64,000 nt of DNA from JAPLDB01 sp038230515 (GCA_038230515.1 JBBRND010000013.1:1-64000), one strand, 5' to 3'. Shown: positions 17,962-26,611, numbered from the stretch's first letter. Made by a program: numbers and translations. Notes: generated from the sequence alone by a model not told the origin.

Positions 17962-19167
17962 ATGAAACAGGCATACATAATAAATGGAGTACGAACTCCG
18001 ATTGGAAATCTAGGCGGCTCATTAGCTTCTATGAGGACAGATGATCTTGCCGCGTTGGTACTTGCTGAACTGATCAAAAAAAACCCTTCGATTGATGCGA
18101 AAGAAATAGGAGATGTAATTCTAGGATGTGCTAACCAGGCAGGAGAAGATAATCGCAATGTTGCACGCATGGCTGTGTTACTTGCGGGGTTGCCTATCTC
18201 TGTTCCCGGAGAAACTGTGAATCGTTTATGTGCTTCGGGTATGTCAGCATGTGTCGCTGCTGCAAGAGTCATTCAAACCGGTGATGCTGATCTTATGATT
18301 GGTGGAGGGGTAGAAAACATGACGCGTGGTCCGTGGGTGATTTCAAAAACATCAACTCCTTATGGCAGAGATGCGCAAATGTTCGACAGCAGCTTTGGCT
18401 GGCGCTTCATTAATCCGAAGATGAAAGAAAAATTTGGAACGGATGCAATGGGAGAGACAGCAGAAAACCTAGCTGACCGCGATAAAATATCAAGGGAAGA
18501 CCAGGATAAATTTTCTCAGTGGTCTCAACAAAAGGCAGCGTCTGCACAACAACGCGGAAGATTTTCAAAAGAAATTGTTCCTGTTTCCATTCCTCAAAAA
18601 AAAGGAGATCCAGTTCTTTTCGATAAAGATGAATTCATAAAACCAACTTCGACTATTGAAGGACTTTCAAAACTAAAACCATCGTATAGAAAAGAAGGTA
18701 CCGTTACAGCGGGAAATGCATCAGGGCTGAATGACGGTGCTGCTGCTTTGCTTCTTTCATCTGAAGAAGGAATAAAAAAATATTCTCTAAAACCCCTGGC
18801 GAGAATCGTTTCATCAACAGTTGTCGGAGTTGAACCGCGCATTATGGGAATCGGTCCGGTTGAAGCAAGCAATCGTGCTCTTGCAAAAGCAGGTTTGAAA
18901 TGGAATGACATTCAAATCATTGAACTTAACGAAGCATTCGCAGCGCAATCGCTTGCCTGCACACGTTCATGGGGATTGGAGGACAACGATCCACGCATCA
19001 ATCCGAATGGAGGAGCTATTGCACTTGGACATCCTCTTGGAATGAGTGGCGCAAGAATTTTATTATCAGTAGCGATTGGACTCCATGAACAGAATAAAAA
19101 GTTTGCCTTGGCAACAATGTGCATCGGAGTAGGGCAGGGATATGCGGTTGTAATCGAAAAATGTTAG
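17962..19167 (+). CDS. paaJ: 3-oxoadipyl-CoA/acetyl-CoA thiolase (PaaJ/PcaF type)
   Basis: A 401-residue thiolase. The nucleophilic Cys90 is in NRLCASGMSACVAAARVI. The histidine motif is GGAIALGHPLGMSGARI, and the second cysteine is in ATMCIGVGQGYAVVIE. The N terminus (AYIINGVRTPIGNLGGSLAS) and the length match 3-oxoadipyl-CoA thiolases, which split 3-oxoadipyl-CoA into succinyl-CoA and acetyl-CoA. The ATG at 17962 is preferred over a TTG three codons upstream. It is the last gene of the paaH-paaI-paaJ set; the next element downstream is the duplicated RNA on the other strand. PaaJ and PcaF cannot be told apart by sequence alone. Confidence 0.9.
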   Translation: MKQAYIINGVRTPIGNLGGSLASMRTDDLAALVLAELIKKNPSIDAKEIGDVILGCANQAGEDNRNVARMAVLLAGLPISVPGETVNRLCASGMSACVAAARVIQTGDADLMIGGGVENMTRGPWVISKTSTPYGRDAQMFDSSFGWRFINPKMKEKFGTDAMGETAENLADRDKISREDQDKFSQWSQQKAASAQQRGRFSKEIVPVSIPQKKGDPVLFDKDEFIKPTSTIEGLSKLKPSYRKEGTVTAGNASGLNDGAAALLLSSEEGIKKYSLKPLARIVSSTVVGVEPRIMGIGPVEASNRALAKAGLKWNDIQIIELNEAFAAQSLACTRSWGLEDNDPRINPNGGAIALGHPLGMSGARILLSVAIGLHEQNKKFALATMCIGVGQGYAVVIEKC

Positions 19168-19171
19168 AGCA

Positions 19172-19206
19172 TAAAAAAGACCGATACTTTACAGAGTATC
19201 GGTCTT
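19172..19206 (-). terminator. Terminator of candidate RNA copy A
   Basis: On the minus strand GACCGATACT-CTGTAA-AGTATCGGTC makes a perfect 10-pair stem (12 with the flanking AA/TT), followed by TTTTTT. The T-run is present only on the minus strand, which fixes the direction of transcription. Confidence 0.85.
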
Positions 19207-19414
19207 CGCAGAAGCTTTACGGAACTTCTTTGGGGTACTAACCAACCATTATAGCAGAAATATTAGACAGAGAAAAGTTACTGATTAGAAAGAACGTACG
19301 GTATCTTTTGAATACTGGTTTAAAGAAACGTTCAATTTTCTTTTTCCTTCAGTCACATTGAGCGAAACTGCAGATCAATTGAGCAGTTGGCAGAAATGGG
19401 CATGTATTTGACAA
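19172..19414 (-). ncRNA. Candidate structured small RNA, copy A
   Basis: This is one of two tandem ~240-base units spaced 300 bases apart and about 90% identical by hand count. Read on the minus strand the unit runs from TGTCAAATACATGCCC near 19414 to a strong intrinsic terminator at 19172-19206. Predicted stems include AACTGC/GCAGTT near the 5' end, a central GAACGT/ACGTTC arm, GCCAAC/GTTGGT closing pairs, and GAAG/CTTC just before the terminator. Two of these stems differ from copy B by paired changes that keep the pairing. No open reading frame is conserved. The family was not recognised; size and rod-like pairing would allow a 6S-type RNA, but that is speculation. Confidence 0.65.
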
Positions 19415-19472
19415 GCCATTTTAAATCTCCTGATCCATTAGAATTAAAGTACCTTTAATTAACTTAAGGACA

Positions 19473-19507
19473 TAAAAAAGACCGTCACTTTACAGAGTGA
19501 CGGTCTT
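19473..19507 (-). terminator. Terminator of candidate RNA copy B
   Basis: On the minus strand GACCGTCACT-CTGTAA-AGTGACGGTC is a perfect 10-pair stem followed by TTTTTT. Compared with copy A, two adjacent pairs are changed on both arms while pairing is retained. It would also end the LytTR transcript. Confidence 0.85.
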
Positions 19508-19714
19508 CGCAGAAGCTTTACGGAACTTCTTTGGGGTACTAACCAACCATTATAGCAGAAAATTAAACAGGGAAGAGTTACTGATTTGAAAGAACGTTTG
19601 GTATGTTTCCAATACCGGTTTAAAGAAACGTTCAACTTTCTTTTTCCCTCAGTCGCATTGAGTGAAACTACAAATCAATTGAGTAGTTGGTAGAAACGGG
19701 CATGTATTTGACAG
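19473..19714 (-). ncRNA. Candidate structured small RNA, copy B
   Basis: This second unit of the tandem pair begins about 21 bases after the stop of the LytTR regulator and lies on the same strand. It keeps the same stems as copy A. The 5' stem is AACTAC/GTAGTT here and AACTGC/GCAGTT in copy A, a G-C to A-T exchange on both sides. The central arm is GAACGTTT/AAACGTTC, and ACCAAC can pair with GTTGGT. It ends in its own terminator at 19473-19507, so copy A would need its own promoter or read-through. It could be an independent RNA gene or derived from the 3' end of the regulator's message. Confidence 0.65.
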
Positions 19715-19735
19715 CCCTGAAATGCGATCGGTTAA

Positions 19736-20482
19736 TTAAACCCGTTCAAGCGCTTTGAAAAAATCGTCTTTGCGGTTGCGCGCTACGTTTATGGTCGCAC
19801 CGTTATTCATCACCACGTATCCTCCGCTGCCGCGCACATAACGTTTAATAGAGCCAAGATTTACATAATGGGAGTGATGAACTCTGAAAAAATCAACACT
19901 GTTGATCAATTCTTCAATTTCTTTTAAAGTACGGGTCACCATTATTTTGTCACCGTTGGAAAGGTGAATCGTGGTGTAATTGCTTTCCGAATCGCAGTGA
20001 ATGATGTCGCGCACTGAAATAAAAATAAATCCTTCAAATGTAGGAAGCGCAATTCTCCGGCTTTTGTTATTACGTGTGTTTAAACTGTCGGATAATAAAT
20101 CAAGTTTTTGATTTCTTGCCTTGACTTTTTTCTGAATCAACCGCTCGATTGACCCTGTAAGTTCACTTGCACTGATTGGCTTGGTCAGGTAATCAAAAGC
20201 ATTATTCCGAATCGCTTCAAGAACATATTCATTGTAAGAAGTGGTGAAGATGATTTCAAAGTCAATGTCGCTTACAAATTTCAACATTTCAAAACCCGAC
20301 ATGCCGGGAAGATCAACATCAAGAAAAACAAGATCAGGATAAAGATCTCGTATTGCACGAACACCGTCTTCAGGAGTGGCGCACACTGCATCAACCTGCA
20401 CACCCTTGCAATGCTTGGTAAGCGTATCCACAAGCGCCTCCTGGCTCATGCGGTCATCTTCTACTATTACGCATTTGATCAT
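19736..20482 (-). CDS. LytTR-family response regulator
   Basis: A 248-residue two-domain regulator. The N-terminal receiver begins MIKCVIVEDDRMSQEAL. The phosphoacceptor is Asp55 in LVFLDVDLPG, the switch threonine lies in IIFTTSYNEY, and the conserved lysine is in AFDYLTKPIS. The C-terminal LytTR DNA-binding domain has the signature CDSESNYTTIHLSNGDKIMV, TRTLKEIEELI and FFRVHHSHYVNLGSIKRY. Such regulators pair with LytS-type histidine kinases, but no kinase gene is adjacent, so this one is an orphan. The ATG at 20482 is chosen because the receiver fold begins there. The duplicated RNA elements follow directly downstream on the same strand. Confidence 0.92.
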   Translation of the reverse strand: MIKCVIVEDDRMSQEALVDTLTKHCKGVQVDAVCATPEDGVRAIRDLYPDLVFLDVDLPGMSGFEMLKFVSDIDFEIIFTTSYNEYVLEAIRNNAFDYLTKPISASELTGSIERLIQKKVKARNQKLDLLSDSLNTRNNKSRRIALPTFEGFIFISVRDIIHCDSESNYTTIHLSNGDKIMVTRTLKEIEELINSVDFFRVHHSHYVNLGSIKRYVRGSGGYVVMNNGATINVARNRKDDFFKALERV

Positions 20483-20615
20483 ACTCAAATTGGAAAGCAC
20501 GAATATAGGGAGATTTTATAATAGCAGTCAAGTACAATAAATTATAAAGAAGATTCTTTTAAAATGAAAGCATACTGATTCAGATTTTTTATACCTTTCT
20601 CAAAATTTTATCATA

Positions 20616-22952
20616 ATGAAAAAATTTACGCTAACTTTTTTCGTTGCTGTATTTGCATTATTCGGTAAATCATATTCTTCCTGCTCGGTTGGATATTCAG
20701 AAATCATCATTCAGATTATTCCTGACTCGTGGCCCTACGAAACATCATGGAACATTGTGGATGCCGGTGGCGTCACACTCGATACTGGTGCTTCTGTAGG
20801 AGATACAATTTGCATCCCTTCCGGATCGTGCGTGATGTTCACTATCTTCGATCAGTATGGTGATGGTATTTATGCGCCCGGTGGTTATTGGGTATATGTT
20901 GATGGAACAACTATCGCTCACGGTGATGCGTTCGGCTATCAGGCGCAGGTTCCAATTGCCTGTCCACAGGGTTCTTTTTGTTCATCACCCATTCCGCTTA
21001 TTGCTTATGGAAATTACACTGCAACGTTTGAAGATTCATGGTACGTTTATACCTGCGACAGCACTGGCACTTACAATTTTTCTACCTGCGGATTGAATAC
21101 TTGCAACACGAAGATTTGGATCTACTCATCTTGCCCAGTCACTCCTTATGTAGAAGGCGCTCCCGGAACGTATGCTTACAACGATGATGCAGGTTGCGGT
21201 TTACAAGCAGACCTCAATGTGATGCTGCTCGTTGGACAAACATATTACATCCGCATTGGAGACAATCAAAACGATTGTACCGGCAACATAGATTTTTCAT
21301 TCAGCTACGTTGGCCCTGTTCAAGGATGCATGGATCCTGCTGCTTGCAACTTCAATCCGCTTGCAGTTATTGATGATGGCAGTTGCATCTACTTTCCGAA
21401 TCCAAATTGCGCAGGACCTGATCTGGATTATGATTCCATCGCATTCATAAGTACCCTTTCTCTTATGCAGGTAGGAGCCGCTACATGCGATGTGAACGAA
21501 GGATGCGTTACCGGTTATGGAACGCGTTATGTAATTTCTTTTGATTCGAAAATTAATAATGTAGGTACGCTCGATTATATGATTGGCAATCCTTCTTCCA
21601 ATCCGGGCATGTTCAGCTTCAATAATTGCCATGGTCATGCACACTATGAAGGATATGGCGATTATCGTTTGATTGACATGTATGGAAACCCGATGCAGGC
21701 AGGGCATAAGAATGGTTTTTGTGTAATGGATCTTTGCGGCTTCGGTCAGTACAATTGCGGCAACATGGGAATTTCTGTTGGCTGTTACGATGAGTACGGA
21801 GCAGGTACGCAATGCCAGTGGGTTGATATCACCGATATTCCTGATGGCGATTACCGTTTGGCAATTGTTATCAATCCGCAGCATTTACCTGATGCGCTTG
21901 GACACAATGAAATTAATTACCTCAACAATGCAACACAGATATGCATCAACATCAGCCGCAATGGAGGTATTCCATCCTTCAGTGTTCTTTCAAACTGCAC
22001 ACCGTATGTGGATTGCCAGGGAATTCCCGGTGGCACTGCTTTACCTGACTGCCAGGGCGCCTGCAACGGTCCCGCAATTTTTGGCGATGTGTACAATGAT
22101 GGAAAACTCGATTCAATGGATGTGCCAATGTATATGAGCATCATTCAAAATAATTCTTTCCCTGCAACTACCTGTAATGATTTGAATAATGACAGCACGC
22201 TCAGTGTGTATGATGCAGTGCTTGCAAACTGGTGCATACACACCGGGGGAAATTCAGGGCAGCACATCCACTGCCATTTTCCGAGAAACATTTTTAATCC
22301 CAGCGATACTGCAGGACTTACCATTTCCAATTGGAATTTTAATCAGCAGTATGTGGACATCACCATGAATAATTCTTACACCGATGTAAAGGCATATCAG
22401 TTCGCCATGCACGGCATCGAAATTCAAAGTGTTGTCAGCATGATTACCCCCGCAGAATTTCCTGCCGACATCCGCTACAACTCAACCACTCATGAAGTGT
22501 TTGCATTGTCTCCGGTTGATTCATTCATTCACCGAAATGTGGTGCCGCGTGTTGTTTGCCGTATTTATTTCAGCAGCATTACCGACTCCATGATCTGCAT
22601 CAGCAGCATTCGTGAAATCGTGAACAGCCGTGCAGAAACAATGGTGAACTACATTTATGGAAATTGCATCACAAGTATTCCAGCCAACATTCTTACCTCA
22701 CCCGTTCAATCAGCAGCGCTTGCTGTAATACCAAACCCCGCAACAGACAAGGCGCTTGTTCATGTTGATGCAACCGTTTCAATCCGCAACGTTCATGTCT
22801 TCGATCTCACCGGAAAATTAATTGACGTGCCCATGCATTTTGAAAAAGACAACTGGTACGAAATGGATTTAGGAAATCTGCAGCAGGGCGTTTACATCAT
22901 TCGCGTGGCAGAACAACACACAAGAGGAATTGCGCGGCTGGTGAAACTCTAG
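20616..22952 (+). CDS. T9SS-secreted protein with lysyl oxidase domain
   Basis: A 778-residue modular secreted protein. A signal peptide (~1-21) is followed by two cysteine-rich beta modules and a GCMDPAACNFNPLAVIDDGS repeat of the kind common in Bacteroidota exoproteins. Residues ~268-447 match lysyl oxidase. The copper-binding HxHxH is His339, His341 and His343. Both residues that form the lysine tyrosylquinone cofactor in human LOX (Lys320, Tyr355) have counterparts: Lys365 in AGHKNGFC and Tyr394 in GCYDEYGAG, followed by CQWVDITDIPDGDYRL. A dockerin-like pair of calcium loops follows (GDVYNDGKLDSMD ~490, NDLNNDSTLSVYD). Next comes a cohesin-like beta domain, and a T9SS sorting domain ends the protein. 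It should oxidise primary amines, perhaps lysines of surface proteins; the substrate is unknown. Confidence 0.85.
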   Translation: MKKFTLTFFVAVFALFGKSYSSCSVGYSEIIIQIIPDSWPYETSWNIVDAGGVTLDTGASVGDTICIPSGSCVMFTIFDQYGDGIYAPGGYWVYVDGTTIAHGDAFGYQAQVPIACPQGSFCSSPIPLIAYGNYTATFEDSWYVYTCDSTGTYNFSTCGLNTCNTKIWIYSSCPVTPYVEGAPGTYAYNDDAGCGLQADLNVMLLVGQTYYIRIGDNQNDCTGNIDFSFSYVGPVQGCMDPAACNFNPLAVIDDGSCIYFPNPNCAGPDLDYDSIAFISTLSLMQVGAATCDVNEGCVTGYGTRYVISFDSKINNVGTLDYMIGNPSSNPGMFSFNNCHGHAHYEGYGDYRLIDMYGNPMQAGHKNGFCVMDLCGFGQYNCGNMGISVGCYDEYGAGTQCQWVDITDIPDGDYRLAIVINPQHLPDALGHNEINYLNNATQICINISRNGGIPSFSVLSNCTPYVDCQGIPGGTALPDCQGACNGPAIFGDVYNDGKLDSMDVPMYMSIIQNNSFPATTCNDLNNDSTLSVYDAVLANWCIHTGGNSGQHIHCHFPRNIFNPSDTAGLTISNWNFNQQYVDITMNNSYTDVKAYQFAMHGIEIQSVVSMITPAEFPADIRYNSTTHEVFALSPVDSFIHRNVVPRVVCRIYFSSITDSMICISSIREIVNSRAETMVNYIYGNCITSIPANILTSPVQSAALAVIPNPATDKALVHVDATVSIRNVHVFDLTGKLIDVPMHFEKDNWYEMDLGNLQQGVYIIRVAEQHTRGIARLVKL

Positions 22953-23126
22953 GATGCAGGGAGCAAAGAAGTTGCTACCTGCTGAGGCGTCTGTCTTGTG
23001 CTCTTGCCCCGATTTTTATCTGGGATGAGTTGAGTTTGGTTCACCTGACGAATGGCAGGTCTCGCCCAACGCAGGCAACGCTCGAAGAATTGACAGCTCT
23101 GAAATGCCTTGTGGGGGCGGATGAAT

Positions 23127-23408
23127 TTATAGCCATACTATTCTTCCAGTGTAGTGTTCCATGTTATTGTCAGTATCATACAGGTTGAAGTTACTTGCTT
23201 CCTCAACTTTTCCAGATAAATTCATCAGGGGCTTATCGCAGGTTAAATTAATAGTATTGTCATTCAAGTGACCATTAAGTAAAATATTATTGTCTTGACT
23301 ATCCCACAATCTAATTTCGTTATCTGCATCTATCGTACCCTCAAAATTTCTATTTGCGTCTCTTTGAAGGGAAATATAAATTTTTGCTTTTTGTGGATTG
23401 TTAATCAT
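23127..23408 (-). CDS. Small hypothetical beta-rich protein
   Basis: A 93-residue product starting MINNPQKAKIYISLQRDANR. It has no signal peptide or membrane segment. Short alternating strands with repeated DN turns (IDADNEIRLWDSQDNNILLN, HLNDNTINLTCDKPLM) suggest a small beta-sandwich or barrel. I do not recognise a family. It lies between the lysyl oxidase gene (converging, 174 bases away) and the broken beta-helix gene on the same strand, 61 bases downstream of it is nothing on that strand. The coding status rests on clean length, normal composition and an ATG only. Confidence 0.5.
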   Translation of the reverse strand: MINNPQKAKIYISLQRDANRNFEGTIDADNEIRLWDSQDNNILLNGHLNDNTINLTCDKPLMNLSGKVEEASNFNLYDTDNNMEHYTGRIVWL

Positions 23409-23469
23409 AAGATTATTTTTTGAAGTTTATTTGTTGACAAAAGAGTTTCAGTGACTGATGAATTTACTA

Positions 23470-25809
23470 CTACTCAATTACCAATTTCTGCACATACTCC
23501 TTTTGACCATCGCTCACTTTTACAAAATAAACCCCGCTCGGTGCATTGATTAGAATTTCTTTTTTACTCAATGGTTCTGAGTAAATTTTCTCTCCAAGCA
23601 TATCGTAAATTTCCACCTTCGCATAAGCCGCCATCTGTGCAGCAGAAATTATAAACTGATTTCTCGTTGGGTTTGGAAAAATTTTAATTAGATTAGCTGT
23701 AGAGATTTCATCCACACCGGCACAGAGATCCACATACACACTTACACCTGATCCATTAGTGCAGCCCAAAGAATCCGAATATGAGTAAACCACAACAAAA
23801 TTTCCAACGCCCGAAACGGCTGGATTAAAAATATTTCCTGAAACTCCTATTCCGCTAAAAGTGCCGCCCGAAGGGAAACCTGTAAGTGATTGAATCCCCG
23901 ATGTTACACAAAGGGTGTCTGCCAGCCCGGTAAAATAAACATTTGGTAACGGGAGTTCCATTACAGTTGTTACGGCAGAAGTTGCTGAACACCCATTTCC
24001 ATTAGATACGGTAACTGAATAATTACCTGAAGTATAAACCGTGATGCTTTGCGTGGTAAATCCGTTTACCCACGAATAACTAGCCCCAGCACTCGCAGTC
24101 AATGTAACACTATCTCCTGTACAAAAATTGGTAGACCCGTTTGTAGAAATAGTGACTGTGCCAAAACCATTTTGATATTCGTAAGCCCCTATATCAATAA
24201 GGCAATTAATCACCCGCGTGCTATCATCCAAGTCTGTTGTTGGATAAGTGCCATTCGGATCCCCAGCGTCTATGCAAAGTGATGTACTCTGCAATTTCCA
24301 ATTTGCTAATGCAGCATTAAATGAGACTCCACTCCCTGCAGTCGGAGAAAGAAAAAGTGGATTATTATTTATATTATTTTGATAATTACCCAAATAAAAA
24401 TTATCGTTTGTATAAAAAGCTGCACTACTACCTTCAACATCACAGTAAGAGAATGATGGATCACTTGGCTCATCATATAAATTTACCTCAACTCCGTTAG
24501 AAGTTGCGGTATTTCCCCATAAAATTGTATTCTTCAAAATAGGGTTAGCTATGTTGTTACAATATATCGCACCACCGTTCACCGCATTATTATTAGCTAT
24601 TGTACAGCTAAATATAGTCGCATTGCTGTGATCGCAAAAAATTCCTCCTCCCCCCTGGTACACATTACTCCCGAGGGCAGTATTATTTACAATTTCATTA
24701 TTAAGTAAAATTGGATTATAACAGTCAACAATATCACCTCCGCAATAAATGCCACCTCCACTCTTCAATGAGGTGTTATCGTAAATCTTATTGTAAGTTA
24801 TTGTGTCATTTGCTCTACAATAAATCCCTCCACCACCTGAACCCAGCCCTCCCACGCTATCGCTGTGGGCAGTATTATTCGTAATTTCATTTTGGGAAAT
24901 AAAATTCATACCGAGAAATGAGTAAATTCCACCTCAAGCTCGTATTGCAGTATTGTTAGATATTATGTTGGATAATATAAAAGAATTATTTGTGGTATAA
25001 ATTCCACCTCCATTATTTGATGTATTGAATGTAATTATATTATTTGTAATGGTCATGGTGCCTGCATCATTGCCTATACCACCCCCATTGCGAGAATGAT
25101 TATAAGAAATAGTATTGTGCTGGATAATTGCAATTGCACCTGAAAGACCCAAAATTCCTCCTCCATATCCAGTTCCGGCCTCATTGTAAATAATTAAGTT
25201 GTAGCTTATGTTTGGGCCTGAAGAAAAGCCGTAACAATAAATACCTCCACCTCCGACACCATTAGTACTTCTATTGGAGGAAATAATACAGTTTAAAATA
25301 ATCATATTACTTCCTTCGCAATAAATGCCGCCTCCATTCTGATATGAAGCACAATGTGTAATAAGTGAATTCGATATAACTACTTTTGAAAAATTCAGAA
25401 CAAAAATACCACCACCATTATCATCTGGAGCAGCTGTAGCTTTGCCGTATTCTATTTTGCAAAAGGATATCCGGGAAGTATCGTTGGTTGCAGGTGTATT
25501 GTCAAATCTTATTCCTAACCATCCATTCGTAGTGTCAGATGCAGTGAAGGTCACGGTATCCGCAACAGTACCAATTGCAAGTAATCGCCCTTGCACGTAT
25601 AATTTGTAAGTGCCTTGAAAATTTACGGTTACTCCAGGTTGTATTGTTAACGTTGAATCGTTTGGCAATAAAATATTCCCACTAATTAAGTAAGGAGAGC
25701 CAGCAAGAGTCCATGTACCGCTAACATTACCACCTGGTACAGATGTTTGAGCTTGGGTTGTACTCATCGCAAAGACAGAAAAAAAAATGCTAAGAATTAT
25801 TTTTTTCAT
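23470..25809 (-). pseudogene. T9SS beta-helix protein interrupted by one in-frame TGA
   Basis: One reading frame of about 780 codons runs from ATG 25809 to 23470 but is cut by a single TGA at 24934-24936. Before the stop are a signal peptide (MKKIILSIFFSVFAMSTTQA) and right-handed beta-helix repeats with many GGGIYC turns (DNGGGIFVLNF, QNGGGIYCEGSN). After it the same repeats resume in the same frame (GGIYSFLGMN, then GGGGIYCRAND). Two PKD-like/Ig-like modules and a T9SS sorting domain (AKVEIYDMLGEKIYSE, SGVYFVKVSDGQKEYVQ) follow. The repeat pattern predicts glycine at the stop, so GGA to TGA is one base change. Either a recent nonsense mutation or a sequence error; as written, only the first 291 residues would be made. 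Confidence 0.85.
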
Positions 25810-26201
25810 TTTGTTGTGGTTTATGGTTACTGCCAAAAAATTTGGCAAGCCAAACGTAGCAAAAAAATTTAACTCAAATAACAAAGAGGAACATTATCTG
25901 TTGGGCTATCAGGCACCTCTTTCTTTACATTCTTCCGTTCTGTAAGACTTGGGTGAGCCCATGCGTGGCTCACCTGCCATTTGGTTTCTTATAGTTTCAA
26001 AACCCCTCAATTTTTCCAAAAAACTAAACCAGTTGTGTTTTTGAGCTCAACCGAAAAGCTCCATTTGTTGATTAACTTCTGACGAAAGTTAACAAAGAAT
26101 AGTCGTGAGTTAACTAACTTTTCGCGAAAATTGTTTTAAAAAACCCTCAATTTAAACGAAAAAGTAAACCAGTTGCGTTTTTGAGTTAATTTTCGATGTA
26201 G
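25810..26201. other. Gene-free stretch with a degenerate ~55-bp direct repeat
   Basis: No credible gene is seen here. Two related stretches share aacccctcaa/aaaccctcaa, then taaaccagttg and gtttttgag; they start near 26001 and 26141, 140 bases apart. Several AGTTAAC/TTAAC-like motifs lie between them. The block leads directly into the 21-bp array. Confidence 0.5.
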
Positions 26202-26460
26202 CGAAGTCCTCAACATAACAAACGAAGTGCTCAGCATAACAAAAGAAGTGCTCGGGATAACAAACGAAGTCCTCAGGATAACTAACGAAGTGCTCAGGTT
26301 AACTAAGGAAGTCCTCAGCATAACAAAAGAAGTGCTCTGGATAACAAACGAAGTCCTCAGTTGAAGCTCCGAAGTCCTCGGTTTAACAAACGAAGTCCTC
26401 AGTTGTAGCTCCGAAGTCCTCGGTTTAACTAACGAATTCCTCAGTTGCAGTTCCGAAGTC
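26202..26460. repeat. 21-bp tandem repeat array 1 (12 units plus a partial)
   Basis: Twelve consecutive 21-base units of the form cgaagtcctcaggataacaaa, with no length variation, fill 26202-26453; a partial unit runs to 26460. Some units carry gttgaagctc-type ends instead of ataacaaa. The minus strand stays open and would encode heptads such as RTSFVIP and STSFVML, but its only start is TTG, so coding is doubtful. Confidence 0.85.
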
Positions 26461-26611
26461 AATACATTTTGGCTATGCTTCCTTCCTGTCTCCTCCGTGG
26501 CTCCTTGCTGTCTCCTTGCTGTCTCCTTGCTGCTTGATGTAAGAGACAGTCCAGGTTTCAGGTTCGCTTCATCTTCCTAAGTTGCTTTTATTCCTGGCAG
26601 CTCCCCACATC
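26461..26611. other. Short spacer with ctccttgctgt repeats
   Basis: The phrase ctccttgctgt occurs two to three times in a row (about 26500-26533). No gene is apparent. It separates array 1 from ribH. Confidence 0.4.

Noticed and set aside
19172..19714. The duplicated 19.2-19.7 kb units as a CRISPR array or insertion sequence
   Set aside because: There are only two long units, no short repeat-spacer pattern, no terminal inverted repeats around a transposase, and paired base changes that fit RNA helices.
24934..24936. TGA in the beta-helix gene as a selenocysteine codon
   Set aside because: The repeat pattern predicts glycine, and no SECIS-like hairpin or selenocysteine family is apparent.
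26136..26462. A 108-residue minus-strand protein across array 1
   Set aside because: Its only start is TTG, no promoter is seen, and the frame is held open by the 21-base period; listed as a repeat rather than a gene.
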